In this document: positions 22,524-34,488 of the stretch, one piece after another | Layout of the letters: the number at the start of each line of letters is the position of its first letter | Numbering within the stretch: the first letter of the stretch is position 1 | Source: Roridomyces roridus | Taxonomy: Eukaryota > Basidiomycota > Agaricomycetes > Agaricales > Mycenaceae | DNA: 64,000 bases | NCBI GenBank assembly: GCA_029378245.1 | Contig: JARKIF010000019.1 | Span: 186,001-250,000, forward strand | Reading direction: 5' to 3' | The notes under the pieces: generated by a model | The model's input: only the letters and a program-made list of their open reading frames with translations | The model's database searches: none | What the model was told of the DNA's origin: nothing | Position numbers and translations under genes: made by a program

Positions 22524-24240
22524 TCATCTCGAACGCGCCGGCGCAAACTCCGAGAGTAACCCTTCAACCTTTTTCCAAAGCTCTCCTCGCCGTTCAAAAT
22601 CTTTGCCCTTCAACCTCCATAGACTCGGACCAGTGATAGTACGTAAATTGGGAAAGACGGTGAAGATAACACCAGCGATGGCGTTAACGGCGGATGGGCA
22701 TATATCGGAGTGCGCGATGCATAGCTCCGTCAAGGTCAACTGGGGCGGCGGGGAAGCTCGGGGATGCCAGATCATGGTGCAGGGGTTGGTAGCATCGACC
22801 TGGATGTGAAGGAAGCGCAGCCCGGGACAATGCTGGGCAAAAGCATAGAGTGACTGCATCGTCAACTTAGACGGTCGATGAGGAGAATAGGACAGTAGCG
22901 CTAGCTCAAAAGTCTCCAAGCGTGGCCAGGCACGAGCTGCATCCGTCAAAGTGGTGTCGCAAAGGTCGAACGGCTCCGGTGAAGTGAATGAGAACCGGGT
23001 TAGGTTGTGGAAACAGAAGAGGATCTGCAACAAGCGGTCGTTTATGGCGTTATCCGGGTTGGGGGCTGTTGAACGCACAAAACCGTCAAAGATGAGGTCG
23101 ACGAGGGACGTGTGAGAGCAGGATTTGGCCAAGAGATTGTACAACTCCTCCATCTCGTCCCTTGATAACGGATCGTTCCACCCAAATTCCAGAGTTTCCA
23201 GCTGGAATTGAGAGCCCATTTGGATCAGTTGGATAGCTGTTTCAATATCCAACCAGGGCAAATGAAGTGCGCGCAGGTCGCGGAAAAATGTACGAGGCTC
23301 GTGGTCGTCTTCGCGAAGGTAGGGCAGTTCATAGCCGAACATATTGCGTATACGAAGAAACGCAAGGTCTGGCAGCCGTCCAATGTGAAATATCGCCGCC
23401 CGTGACACAGTCGGCATCGAAAGTGACTTGACGTGGCTTAGCGATTGGACGAATTGTGAGTTGGAAGTCAGACTGGGTTCATCGATACCAATGCAGCCCG
23501 ACAGGGACTCTGCAGGAATTCGAACGTCCACCTCGACCAAACGCGGGCATGTGCGAGTGAGGGTGGAGAGTATGGAGCAGTTGATCGCAGAGGGCTCGTA
23601 CGTCACCGCGATACTCGACAACCCCGGGGTCAAAAGCACACGAATGTGTATGAAGTCTTCCTCGCAGATCGAGGTCCACGACAGACTGCGAAGACGCGGG
23701 AACAGGGAGCCGAACGGGAAGGCGATTGAAAGTGCCTTGAAGATCTCCCCGAGTCCTGCGTCATACTCGAAGGTCAATCTCTCCACTCGAGCAGCGTTCA
23801 GGTCACTTAGACGCCAGTCGTCTATCGCGAAAGGTCGTTCCAAAAGCTGAAGAAATTAGTCACTCATCCGTCTTGGACAATAGCTACGAACCAAAGGGTC
23901 CTCCTCCGTAGCCAAGACGGGACGTATGTTGAACAAGTCTTCGGGAAAACACGAAAGCCATGGTATAATGCTATCCTGTTCCTTCCAGAATGCGTCGAGA
24001 GCAGGGGCACGCAGAGCCTTGCAGGTGCTGGCAAGGGCAACCAACGATCTCCGACCCTCGAGGGCTTGCTGATCATCGTTGTCGGAGTCGCCACTGTCGT
24101 CGGACTGGTCATTCCTAATCATTCTCGTCGTTGTTGGGAGCGCAGTCAGTTGTACAACAAGGCGCGCACTTGGTAGAACGGACGCGGAGGTGCGAGCACA
24201 TCATCTCCACGATTTCTGCGATTAACAGAGCGCGATGCAT
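22524..24240 (-). CDS. F-box/LRR-type protein 2
   Basis: Paralogue of the gene at 8863-10501. Exons: 24240-24170 (MHRALLIAEIVEMMCSHL), 24114-23892 and 23846-22524; introns 24115-24169 (55 nt, with a CTGAC branch-point-like motif) and 23847-23891 (45 nt). All junctions keep phase and give about 538 residues. The first intron is absent from the paralogue, whose corresponding sequence is read as codons. F-box core LVALASTCKALRAPALDAFW is followed by leucine-rich repeats, with MERPFAIDDWRLSDLNAARV at the start of the third exon. A long upstream ATG (24366) is in frame but not conserved. Likely role: SCF adaptor, by family analogy. Confidence 0.73.
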
Positions 24241-24562
24241 TGCAACGCCGGCGCGTGGCAAATGGGTGAAGTGAAAAGAATGCCTAGGCACAGCGTGACG
24301 TGCCACGTGATGACCAAGCAGATGCAAGCAACGCGGTGACACCTGCGGCGTCCTTCGCAGCGCCACAGCTGGTGCTACGATTTACGGAATGTGTGTATCT
24401 TCTAATTATCTCCTCCTCGTTCTCCGTTGGATGGGTCGTAAAAGAGGGCGTGGTCGGGAGCAGAAGATTTGACAAGGTTGAGTGTGTTCTATTTGACTAC
24501 TTTAAGACTACTTATTACTAGAGTCTGGGTACGTGAGATTACTGAACGAGTGCAAGTTGTGC

Positions 24563-25230
24563 CTACTCCGAATCGGGATATTTATCCACCATTTCCTCCC
24601 CATGATCTATATGGTCCTCAAACCGCCTCAAAAAATCTTCATGCAACGAGAACCGCTCCTTGAACCTCATCAACCCATCCAACTTGTCCGATCCCCAAAA
24701 ATAATACTCCCCTCCTGCCTCAAACAAAAACAAGGGTTCGATCTGCCCCAGGCCCACGGAAATGAAGGCCATCGGGTTCATACGGGCCGTCACACCAAAG
24801 TTCGTGGCCACAGTTTCCTCGACATCCGCACACCCTTGCGGGAAGAGGGCGCCATATTCCCAGTGACTCCAGTCGCACGACCACGAGTAGGGAAGAGGGA
24901 TTTTACCGTGGAAATGGTGCCAATGTTTGCGATAGAAGGTTTTGTACTCTTCCATTAATTGTTTATCGCGATATTTGAATGGGTCGTAAAAGAGGGCGTG
25001 GTCGTGTGAGTAGGTTCCTGGTTGGGTCTTTAACTGTCAATGGGGTTAACAGTGATTGAGTTATGCAACGAGACGAGTACCGGTGTGGAACTGAACTCCG
25101 TCGACGAGGACGAGAGTGCGTCGCTGCTTCCAGTGGCGCTGGCAGAAGCCTGTGCAGCCTGAGACTCGCTGAGAGCGGTCGACGTAAACGCTGGGAGGTA
25201 CGGCCTATCGCAGAGCTGGCTCTCTGGCAT
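24563..25230 (-). CDS. family C small protein, third copy
   Basis: Exon 2 (25033-24563) is clearly homologous to the other two copies: LKTQPGTYSHDHALFYDPF, HGKIPLPYSWSCDWSHWEYG, LFLFEAGGEYYFWGSDKLDG. It ends ...GEEMVDKYPDSE. The intron is 25034-25080 (47 nt). Exon 1 is problematic: the ATG at 25250 that corresponds to the other copies (MFSRRIQCQRASS, Arg-rich) is one base out of phase with exon 2, whereas the ATG at 25230 (MPESQLCDRPYL) is in phase and gives about 206 residues. Thus the presequence-like N-terminus has been lost or altered here by an indel. It sits directly upstream of the second F-box gene. Confidence 0.6.
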
Positions 25231-25379
25231 TGGATGCGCCTTGAAAACATGGTGACTCGAGAAAAGGAGATTGAAACACGGCCACCTGACAACCAGACAG
25301 GTACAATTCCTAACTGCAATTTCAACCACTCCGCAACGAATGGATTGAAGCCAACATCTCCTACCTAGCAAGTACGAAC

Positions 25380-26667
25380 CTACCAATCCGCAAACCCAAC
25401 AAGCTTCCCATCCCAACTCCACCATATCATCTCGTCCTCCTCCTTGCCCTCCTGCTCCAGAAACTCAATCCCAGGCACCCGACAAGCTATCCACGCGCCC
25501 TCGACTTTCGCCTTGTTCCTACCATGCGTTTTTTTGGGAGCTGCAGGGGACTCCAGATCGCCCGCCTCGACTCGGAAGTCTTTCAACTCCCTGTCAAGTG
25601 CGTTTGAAGCCGTTTGCCGCGGGATCCAGGCAGGGTGCGCGAATCGTCGTGGTGCACGGAGGAGGATGTGTGTTTGAGAGGGCGCTGTGAACCGATGAGT
25701 AATCAGAGAACGAGGAACGCAGAAACAACTAACCTAGCTCAGCGAGCATACTGTGCTCTGCTGTTGCGAGTGCGTGAGATAAAAGACGGTTCGCGGTACG
25801 GAGGGTGGCTTGTGTTTGAGCTTGTTGTTGTTTCGGGGTTCGGGGTCGGGAGAGGAAGATCGCGAGGATGAGCTACCGCCGCATGGGGAAGGCGATCGAG
25901 AAGGCGGAGGAGAAGCGGCGTCGGAGGATTCTGTGTCCGATGGTTCTTCTTCCTCGCCCTCGCTTTCTTCTTCGTCACCGTCCTCATCGCTGTCCTCTTC
26001 ATCGCTACTCTCCGAGTCGGGGGCAGGCAAGTCATCCCTCTCACCCCAGACCCTCGCCACCAACCCGTCGACAGCGAACATGACTCTAGTCTTTGCAGAG
26101 CCAATGCTAGGGCCGACTACAATAGCCAGGTAGGCGCGGCGCGTGGGTTGTACGACGGGAGTCGTAGTACTCGTGCTTCTCGTTGTTAGCGCAAAAGCAG
26201 TGGACAGCGCACTAAACGTCGTCCCGAGATGCGAAGAGAGGGTGTCGAACGAGGCCAGTAATTCTGTCCGCAATTTCAACGCTCGGGGATTAGTCTAGAT
26301 GCGTTGAATGAAAGTAGCGTATCGCTTCAAAAGCACGCACCTTCCCGTTGGGTATTTTTTCGAGCTGCAGCACCGGACTGCGTTATTGTTCAAAAAACAA
26401 TTGGTTCGAAAATGGAAATACGACGCACAATGGGACCTGGCTTTTCAGAAACAAGACATGCCCAACCAAGTTGGCAGCGAGATGAGCAGCAAGCGCGTCG
26501 CTGATATTCTCGAAATCGAATGTCACTCTGGACACGGTCGACGGTGAGCCGTCGGATTGTGGCTCCTCGTTTTCAGTCGAAATCGCAGGGTCAGGAATCG
26601 TTATTAATGTGGTCGTCTGAATCTTGGAAGATCCGGGAGGATTGAGTGAAGGTGCAAGCACCGGCAT
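25380..26667 (-). CDS. conserved protein, possibly p31comet/MAD2L1BP-like
   Basis: Five exons in phase: 26667-26429, 26377-26341, 26294-25877, 25820-25734, 25684-25380; total 1086 nt, 361 residues. Landmarks: HVLFLKSQVPFPVLQLEKIP after joining exons 1 and 2; TNPRALKLRTELLASFDTLS; AYLAIVVGPSIGSAKTRVMF; a Glu/Asp/Ser-rich insert; then APSQTHILLRAPRR and a C-terminus MIWWSWDGKLVGFADW. The order 'HVLxxKxQxPxPxxQL', paired helices, then a hydrophobic strand recalls the HORMA-fold protein p31comet, which opposes Mad2 in the spindle checkpoint. This is a visual resemblance only; the conservative call is a conserved fungal protein of unknown function. Confidence 0.55.
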
Positions 26668-26878
26668 GGTTGTGGTTCTGGACAAGAAGGGGTAAACAAG
26701 TGCAACCGCGCTTGACGCGTGATCTTGGCGAGGATCGGTCACATGTTCTCGTCACGTTATCAAATCAGCCGCGTCGCGTCTCAAAATGTTGTCGTCCCAA
26801 AATCTGCATTTGCTATTATCACTTTCAATCTCTTGCTAATGTAAAAACCACTCCACGCCCATTTCGTCGTCAAAATCA

Positions 26879-27478
26879 TCACTTGCAGTTCGCAACAACG
26901 TTGTTCCCAGCCGTAATGGCCGTAGCGAGTTTGGACTGCGCGGCGGAAACGGCATCAGCGACAGTCGGGCTGGGTTGAAAGTCAGCTCGGTATTTCAGGT
27001 TCCGCGGAAAGAATTGAACGTACTCGGTGATGTTGCCGAGTGCCGCCTGAGCGTCGAGCAGCCCTTGCTGAGTCTGCAAACGCGCAGCCGCGGGGGCGGC
27101 CTGGCCAGCGACGAGGGCGACAGCGATCTGTGCGATTCCCTCGCCGGAGGACGTCAGACCGGTCTGGGCCGCGGTCTTCTGGGCCTCAGTGGCGGCGTCC
27201 CTGAGGTGGCGAATTCAGGTTGGACTGTTGAAGGGAGGAAGGATGGGAATAACGTACGTTCCGTTGATGGCTTTCACCGCGCTCCCCGTTTGAGCAAGAG
27301 CGACGACGATCTGTGCCCGGTTAATGTTGCACTCCAAGTTGCCGGTCTGACGTCTCTCGACGGGAACTATTCGACCATTGGTCAGTCATGGGTCGATAGC
27401 TGGACAGCATTGAGGCTCACCGGCAACTGCAGAGAGGGCGACAAAGAGAGCAAAGAACACGGAGAGCATGCGGGCCAT
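26879..27478 (-). CDS. small secreted protein (144 aa)
   Basis: Four exons: 27478-27421, 27366-27258, 27200-27024, 26969-26879; every junction keeps phase (58+109+177+91 = 435 nt). Starts MARMLSVFFALFVALSAVA, a clear signal peptide, followed by VPVERRQTGNLECN with a dibasic Arg-Arg that could be a Kex2-type processing site. The mature part is small, Ala/Gln/Thr-rich and helical looking (TEAQKTAAQTGLTSSGEG, ARLQTQQGLLDAQAALGN), with cysteines only near its two ends. It resembles small cell-wall or hydrophobic-surface-binding proteins in composition, but I cannot assign the family. A TTTAAA at about 27603 may serve as TATA box. Confidence 0.68.
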
Positions 27479-27999
27479 TGTTGATGATTAAAGAGTAGGG
27501 TCGATTGAAAAAAGGGTGTAGAAAGGTGGTAGAAGATTGAAAGAAATAAGACACCAGGTCGAAGCAGAGAAGGGAATGAGAAACCAGGACAGCTCGACCC
27601 CCTTTTAAAGCATTGGCGGTAGCAATCTACAGGAGTCTCCAAGTGGATCTTCATGGAGATCGTTTGTTTCCATGCCAGTGACTTGAATGGAAGCAGTGAT
27701 TCATATGGATCGGCAATATGGGCGCCTAATGCTGGTATCGACTCCGAGTCTTGAAATGGTCAAACTAAGTGGATTCTGGCAGTGCCAACGGCTCATCGAG
27801 CTCGAGGTCGTTGCTAGCTTCCCCGCAATCAACCGGACTTGAATCCTTGTGGATAGCTTAGCGGTAACCAATATAGATACGCGCTTGACCATTCGCGAAT
27901 AACACGAGGGGCTTCGATTCTTCGAATTGCTTGGACCGAATCTGACTGTGAAAACTTGTACTTCATTTCTAACAACGTTCTTGTGGCCCTCATACATGC
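27479..27999. other. intergenic: small secreted protein promoter and carboxypeptidase 3' flank
   Basis: Holds the upstream region of the secreted-protein gene and the 3' flank of the carboxypeptidase gene. No open reading frame with coding character is seen. Confidence 0.4.
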
Positions 28000-30148
28000 C
28001 TAAGGCGTGTCCCTGAATCCCATCAAGAACTGCATAATCTGGAAGGCGGCCTGTCCAATCGGTTAGCAGGTAGATATGGCTGTGCGATAATCAACTAGAC
28101 TCACAAGCGGCGAGAATTGCGGTACCCTAAACGACGATCAGCATCTTGCTTGCACAACCACGACGACGACGACGATCAACTCACATGTGTCCACTCAGCT
28201 CAACCTCATAGTACGTCAGCCCGCGCTCCGTATGCGTCGTTCCAAGCGCCCCGACGCCATCAACGATAAAGCTGTCGTTCGCGATGGGCGTCTGGAAACC
28301 TTGGAGACCGTTCCAGGTCATGCTGTGATCACATTAGTTGGTGAGTTGGTCGGCCAGCTCGGGCAGGATACTACTGCTTACTTTTGGATAACGATCCGTG
28401 AGCTGTGGACAAGTCAGTCTACATCTCACAAGGAGTCCAGTAAACCCACCCTTCAGCGATGAGAATGAAATCAGCAAGCCCGTGCACGATCACAGTCCGT
28501 GCGCTCTTCGCAATCACATTGGGAAGAACCGTGAATGACGTCGGCGGGCTCGCATCACCCCGGGGGAAGACGTTGATGTTCGAGCACTCGGTCCAGTCGA
28601 CGTTAACCGGGGCGTGGATCGCCTGCTTGACGTCCGTGCGGTCAAAGTATAGGGGCGACAGTTGGATTTCCTCAAATGATCCCCTAAGAATCAGACGTCT
28701 GAGCGGCAAGTCATCAGGTAATCTCAGAAACACTCACGGGAACCCGAGGACATCCCACAGGACGGGGAAGGTGTCGAAGATACGGTAAATGTTGAAGGCG
28801 GGATTGATCACCAAAGCGGCGTTGAATATCATATCCCACACATCACAACCCCGATCCGCCTCGGTGGACTTTCCCGGAAGGGGGAGAATCCCAGCAGGGG
28901 GGAATGTCACAAACTTGTCGACGTAACCCGCGTAGTTGCATTTTTGCGCTACGGCGTCCAGTTCATTCATAAACGATTGACTGAAAAAAATGAGGATAGA
29001 CGGGCATGTACAGGAGGGCCACTCACTTGAAAGAAAAGACGTTGGTGTATTTGTGCACAAAGTCGACAGCGGGGATCTGCTCCTGGACGACATCCCATCC
29101 CATGACCGCTTTGAATTTTCTTTAGGTTTAGAACAAAAAAATAGACCAAGAGGACACGCACGGTCCGAAATCCAGATTCCCTGCAGACTCAAGTTAAGAG
29201 CGGTCGGGTGTTCGTAGATGTAGTTGGCGATGTAAGGCACGTATTGCCCAGCATAGCTCTCGCCGGTAATGTACAGCTTCTTTCCACCGAGTTCGGAGAA
29301 CACCTCGAGGAACTGCTGCATAAACCCAACGAGTTGCTCAGCCAGATCGTCCTCATTCTGGGAGCGTTTATCAGCTCTATATCTGTAAATCAAACGATGG
29401 CGTACCGTGATGTTGGGCGTTCCCTGGGAAAACCCAGTGCCCACAGGCTGCTCCACCCAAAGGACGCTTGACAGATTGGTCCAGCTATTCACGTTTGGAA
29501 TCGGCTTCGCGGTACCGACGCCCCATTGGAACGGCTGAAAAAGATGAACGTCGTATCGTAATAAGAAGAGATGGCAGCATACCCCGTTTTCCTGTAGGAA
29601 TCCTTCCAGACTCGAGCATCCTGGACCGCCGTTTGTCCTAAATTTGACTTTTTAGATGGAGCAAAACGCATGCCACGAGACACACCAGAAGATGATATCG
29701 TCCAAGCTACCTTCTGGTCCAGGCGGGAAGAACCAGAAGAACAGCTAGCCAAACATGTGTCAAAACTCCTGCCCAACTTTAAAAGTGTCGGAATGCCGAC
29801 CTTGCGCGTCTCGTTGGCGTTGCTGCTGATAGGCAAGAGCCCCGCCCAGCTGGGGCCGACGTCAAAATCGACCTCGGGGATGGTGGCGCCGTCCACAAAG
29901 AATTCTGTCGCAACAAGTCTCGGGTCAGTTGTCTCTTCAAGGGAATTCTACGCACCAGAGGCCCTGGGGTTAGAGAACGTGATGTTCTTGATACCAGCCA
30001 CAGCAGCACGCGAAGCGGGACGCGTGAAGCGCTGCGCTGCCTCAACCTGTTTCGCGTGCAACTCTGCCTTGGTCATCATACGCGCGTGAGCACCGCTGGT
30101 GAGGGCGCCAAGCGCAGAGAGCACGGTGAGCAACACGCTGGGGAGCAT
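28000..30148 (-). CDS. serine carboxypeptidase (peptidase family S10)
   Basis: Starts [20 protein letters not shown], a signal peptide, so the enzyme is secreted or vacuolar. Landmarks in order: [40 protein letters not shown] with the nucleophile Ser in GESYAGQY, the acid region [15 protein letters not shown], and EVELSGHM with the catalytic His; the C-terminus is [16 protein letters not shown], stop at 28000-28002. The triad is therefore present. About nine short introns split the gene; the last removes 50-60 nt between GHM and VPQFSPL and another follows before AAFQ. S10 enzymes remove C-terminal amino acids at acid pH. I did not fix every exon border, but nothing suggests a broken gene. 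Confidence 0.85.
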
Positions 30149-30654
30149 CCTTTTGGCGGTTGCGTTGCAAGAACGGGTGGTTCCTTCATATAGTCCCCTT
30201 GGAATGCAGTATTTATGTTATCGCAGTAGGCGCATGCGGCTGGAGAAGCATTGTTGATTTCCTGGGCCTACCCGCTCTCCCCGTGGTCAGTCTTCTGACG
30301 AAACAAGTTGAACCCCCTTTGCAACGTCAAGTGTCAGAACTTGGTCAGAACACGGCTTTCCGATCTGCGTTGGGAAACTTGCGGAGTGCAGTGGAGCATA
30401 CGTCGACTAAGTAGCATATGCCATTGTATAGAATCGTCGTCTGTTGGTTACCAGTGCCGGTGGTGAGAGAAATGGCCCAAATCTGCCAGATAGCGCGCAT
30501 GCCAGGGTTCGTATTCGTTGACGTTGAAGGAAAAACACAGCAGAAGCGGCGCATGGTCTACGTGAGAGTCATGATGGTCATGATACAGCGTAGCGGCCCG
30601 TTACAGACTTTATATAGCAATGCAGTCTACAGCTCTATCTCGTATCCTCTAATT
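30149..30654. other. intergenic: carboxypeptidase promoter and pdxT 3' flank
   Basis: About 500 bp between the start of the carboxypeptidase and the stop of the PdxT-like gene, both on the minus strand. No gene seen. Confidence 0.4.
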
Positions 30655-31530
30655 TTAAGATGCCAGCAAGGTCGGGAACACGCATTTCCGCGCAAAGTAG
30701 TCGTGGAAGCGGTCGTCTTGCGTTAGCTCAGGGTGGAAAGTGGTGAGTAGGTGTTTGCCCTGGCGGAGTGCGACGACCGTCCGTGCGTCGTCATTCTCGT
30801 CGGCCAGCGGTTCTGGCAGCAGACGGGGCGGCAGTCGGGCCAGAATTTGTATTGATGCGTCTGGCGCGAACCCGAGGACGACCTGCAGCATTTCAATAGA
30901 CTGTCGATATAAATGAGAAACCCGCTGCTCACCGGTGCACGAATGAAAATCCCAGTGAATGGGACGGTGGGTTCTCGAAGACCTTTCACCTCCAACGCAG
31001 CCTCAAACGATTCGACCTTTTCGCGTCGTCATTTTCTCTCTCTTTTCAACGCAGAGCATAACGCACCTGAGATCCCCACCCATTCCGCGCAATATCAACA
31101 GAAACGCCTCCCAACAGCTCCTGGCCGTCCTTCTTCGCACCAGTGACCGACTGCGAAAGCAAGATCGCACCAGCACAGGTACCCCACACCGGCTTGTTGC
31201 GAATAAACTCCTTGAGCGGCTCTATGAGCCCCGCGAGCCGGGCAAGCAACGCAATAGTCGTGGATTCTATCCGGTGGCGTCGGCCAGCGAGTAGAGAGGG
31301 AGCAGGCACAAAGTAATCACACACCCCCGCCGGGAATAATGAGCGCGTCGCACCGCTGAAGGTCGTCGGGCGTTTTAACCAAGATAGACACGATGGGACG
31401 CTTGAGGCGGAGGCTTTGTAGGCGTTTTTGGTGCTCAGCAAACGCGCCTTGGAGGGCTACTCGTGTGTCAGACAAAGATGTTTTCTTGATTCATTTTCCC
31501 CTTGCCTAGAACTCCGATGGTGACCGACAT
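30655..31530 (-). CDS. SNO1: pyridoxal 5'-phosphate synthase glutaminase subunit (PdxT/Sno)
   Basis: Five exons: 31530-31506, 31456-31325, 31266-31067, 31016-30933, 30882-30655; total 669 nt, 222 residues, the usual PdxT length. Starts [24 protein letters not shown] forms the oxyanion region, [11 protein letters not shown] holds the nucleophilic Cys, and [16 protein letters not shown] the His-Glu pair. The enzyme hydrolyses glutamine and channels ammonia to PdxS/Snz for vitamin B6 synthesis; the partner gene is not in this window. The first intron (31457-31505) begins GCAAGG: the phase and the conserved LALQGAF joint require this GC-AG splice. Other introns are GT-AG. Confidence 0.88.
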
Positions 31531-31809
31531 GGAGCACGACGCCGAGACTCACAAAGCCTGCCGCTGAGGAGTAGCAGAAACTGGCGGTGTGGGAGGACAG
31601 AGAGAAAATTTTGATTGTGCATAAACATTCGACATGCTCTCCAGCGTAAAGAATAGATTTCATGTACACAGAAAACAAGATAGCAAAAGATGATGAGTTT
31701 TTCGTAGTGTCTCTAGTATCTCCCGCGCCGAGTCGGCATACTGCCCGGCCCTTGGTAAGGGCTATAATCTGGCGGAGGCCGTCCAGCTGCAAGGACGATC
31801 AGCTGCGTT

Positions 31810-34488
31810 TTACAACGAGGACGAAAAAAACCCACAAGCACGAGGTGGTGGGGGCGGAGAGCGTGCACGCGCACTGGTGCTCGGGATCACAGCAGTCTTG
31901 AGCTTGTCCATCAAATTCTCCACATTGAATACGGGACCTGGAGAGTTTCAGAAAGAAGAGACAACTCGAGTACAAGAACACACCATTGAACGTCTCTGCT
32001 GGGGGCAGCTGCGCAATGAACCGATGTAGAATCGGCGGCAACGTGACCGGTTTGTCGTCGCGAGGTGGTGGTGGTACATCGCGCCTGAGCGGCGGCTTGT
32101 TGTCACGATCACGCTCCCATGCCGAAGTGGAAGGCCCTGACTGGGCAGGTGGTGGTGGTGGAGGCGAGTACCGCCTGCGTTCCGTCCTGTCATCCGGCCG
32201 TGGCCGTTTGTAGTCGTTCTCGCGTTTCCGGTCAGGTGGAGGAGGAGGACGTTTATTTGGGTTTGGGTTCGGGTTCGGGATGCTGAACGAGTTGGTCGGA
32301 CTGAGTGGGTTGCCACTGCCGTTCCCAGAGCCATTTTGATTAAAGCTCGATGAAGGTGGGTAGGACCCAGTCGACTTGATGATGTTGGCTGAGACTTGCT
32401 TCCGGCTCATGGCGACGCCCAGGTCGTGTTCTGCAATGGCGTCAATCGTGCGAGAGGCATGGCGCTGAGCAAAGCGTTTGATCGGAGGATCTGTTGGGAT
32501 GAGTATTTAGGAAAGAGTGCAAGGGAAACGAAACACACCATTGGGATAGATCTCCGCCATGCGGGCCTCGAGCTTGAGGACGGCCTCGAGGGTCTCGTAC
32601 TGGTATTGAAACCGTGACCACCGCTCCCAAAGCGGCCGCGCCTGCTGCGGCGTAAACGTCCCAATGACTCGCTCGAAAAGTGCGCGAGCATCTAAATCAA
32701 TGAGAAAAAAGAACTGAAAGCGCAATGAAACGCACTGTTCTCGTCGTTGATGGTAAGCAAGAAACTTAAGTGACCCTCAACAAAGTCCACATCCGTGCCA
32801 AACTTCTTCATTCCCGTCTCGAAGATGCGGCCGGCGACATCGCGCCCGTCGCCCGTAAAGTTGCACCGGTATTCTGTCAGGGCTGCGGACTCCAATTAGC
32901 TCAATGAAGACCCACAAAAACGTTTCAAGACGCACCCGCAGACTCGAAAACTTCCCACGAACAAAACTCGTCTCTGCGCGCCTTACCAAACGCCGCTCGA
33001 TAAGCCGCGAATCCCTGGGCCCGGCGAGCGAACCGCATATAATTGATCTGCGCATTTGTGTATTCCTTCTTCCGTTCATTGAGCCTTTCCTGATCCGCGT
33101 TGACGGTTGGCGTGGTCTCGACACCGTTGGTCGTCTCGGAACCGTTCGTCTCCAACGTGAGGTCATCAAACTCGGCTTTGGTTTCCGAGGCTGCAGTAGC
33201 AGCTGCTGCAGCGGTGGATAGACGAGAAAGGTCGGCCGCAAGGACCCCAAAGAACCGCTCGTACTCGGCGTGTACCGCAGGAAAGTCGTTTGTCTTCTCC
33301 AAATGTTCCGCATACGCGAACGTGAGCACGAAACTACACAATGCGAGTTAGAAGGTTGCCAAAATGCATGCGTAAGACTTACCTGTCTGGATTGGCTTCC
33401 AATCCAGCCTTGAGAATGGTGACTGCTTCGTCCGTCCTACCGACCGAAGCTGTCCACGAGAACGCCATAAACCTAGACGTAGTGAGCAAAAAATGAGGAG
33501 CACAAGAGAAGCGAGCTTACCAGATCTCTGGGTAGTATCTCATCCAGATCACGGCTTTGCGGTAAGCAAGCTGAATACGCAAAATGAGGTTCGCTCGATC
33601 CTTTTCTTCAATGGCCAGAGGATTGCCCTCTTCCCATTTCAAGTAAGTTTTCCAGCGCCCGATGAGAGGACGATCGTCCTTTGAGAACGTGGGCGGCGAA
33701 GGCAACCAGAAATGGGATGGGTCTGGGGGTGGATGCAGCCCCAACCCTTGGAGATAAGTGGTGAGCTGGCGGAGGGTACTCCGGGCTTGCATGTATCCGG
33801 GTGTAAGATCTTGCATGAACTTTTTGGCGGTTATTTTGTTGAGACCCATTTCAAAGGATTCGAGCTCGCCCCACAACTTCTCGACGTTGCTGAGCGGAAT
33901 CTGGACTGCGCGATGGTAAACTTTGCGGAGGGCTTCCATCTTCTGCCCTTCCTCCCAAGTGGACGTCGTGTCAGCGGCGTGGAGGAACTGGATGTATTCG
34001 GCCCAAATGGACCCGCTGTCGCGGTCTTGACCGATGTGGTTGAGGACATAATCGAAGGCTTTGCGGAAAATCTCGCGCGCGCCGCCGGCCTGGTTGGTCT
34101 TCCGCACGTAGGAAAGATATAGTTTCCATATCTCTACGTGTGGCGAGAAGCGTAGGAAACGGTTGAGCAGATTTTCGACACGCTTGAGGCCAGCCTCGCC
34201 GGAAAAGTCGTCAAAGAACAATCTGATATATGCTACTTGAGCGGCAGCAGTGTTGGGGTACTGCTGGAGCAACGCATCGTAGGCTTTGCTGGTGAGCGTC
34301 CAATTGTTGTCAGCTGTGTTTTTATCGGCCGTCTCGGCGAGATCGATCAGTCTCTTCCAGCTCTCCGAGTCGTGCGGCGACTCCTGGAGTCGGGTAAGAA
34401 GGGCGTCGTAATCGGAGGTGGGCGGGGGGATGTCGGCGTCCGGACCAGGTTCAGATTTGACAGTCGGGTCAGGCACGGGTTCAGACAT
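31810..34488 (-). CDS. RNA14: mRNA 3'-end processing protein Rna14 / CstF-77
   Basis: Starts MSEPVPDPTVKSEPGPD, then half-a-TPR (HAT) repeats: LQESPHDSESWKRLIDLAE, YIRLFFDDFSGEAGLKRVEN, EIWKLYLSYVRKTNQAGGAR, WAEYIQFLHAADTTSTWEEG, LILRIQLAYRKAVIWMRYYP. Exon 1 is 34488-33521 and the next starts at 33472 in phase; several more exons follow to the stop at 31810-31812. The C-terminal part is Pro-rich and ends with TLPPILHRFIAQLPPAETFN followed by GPVFNVENLMDKLKTAVIP, the 'monkeytail' that binds Rna15 in cleavage factor IA. Nuclear. It starts 304 bp from the divergent ENGase gene at 34793, so the two share a promoter region. Confidence 0.88.

Noticed and set aside
28150..28185. CGA/ACG triplet run as a functional repeat
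   Set aside because: A short simple-sequence tract inside an intron of the carboxypeptidase gene; nothing suggests function.
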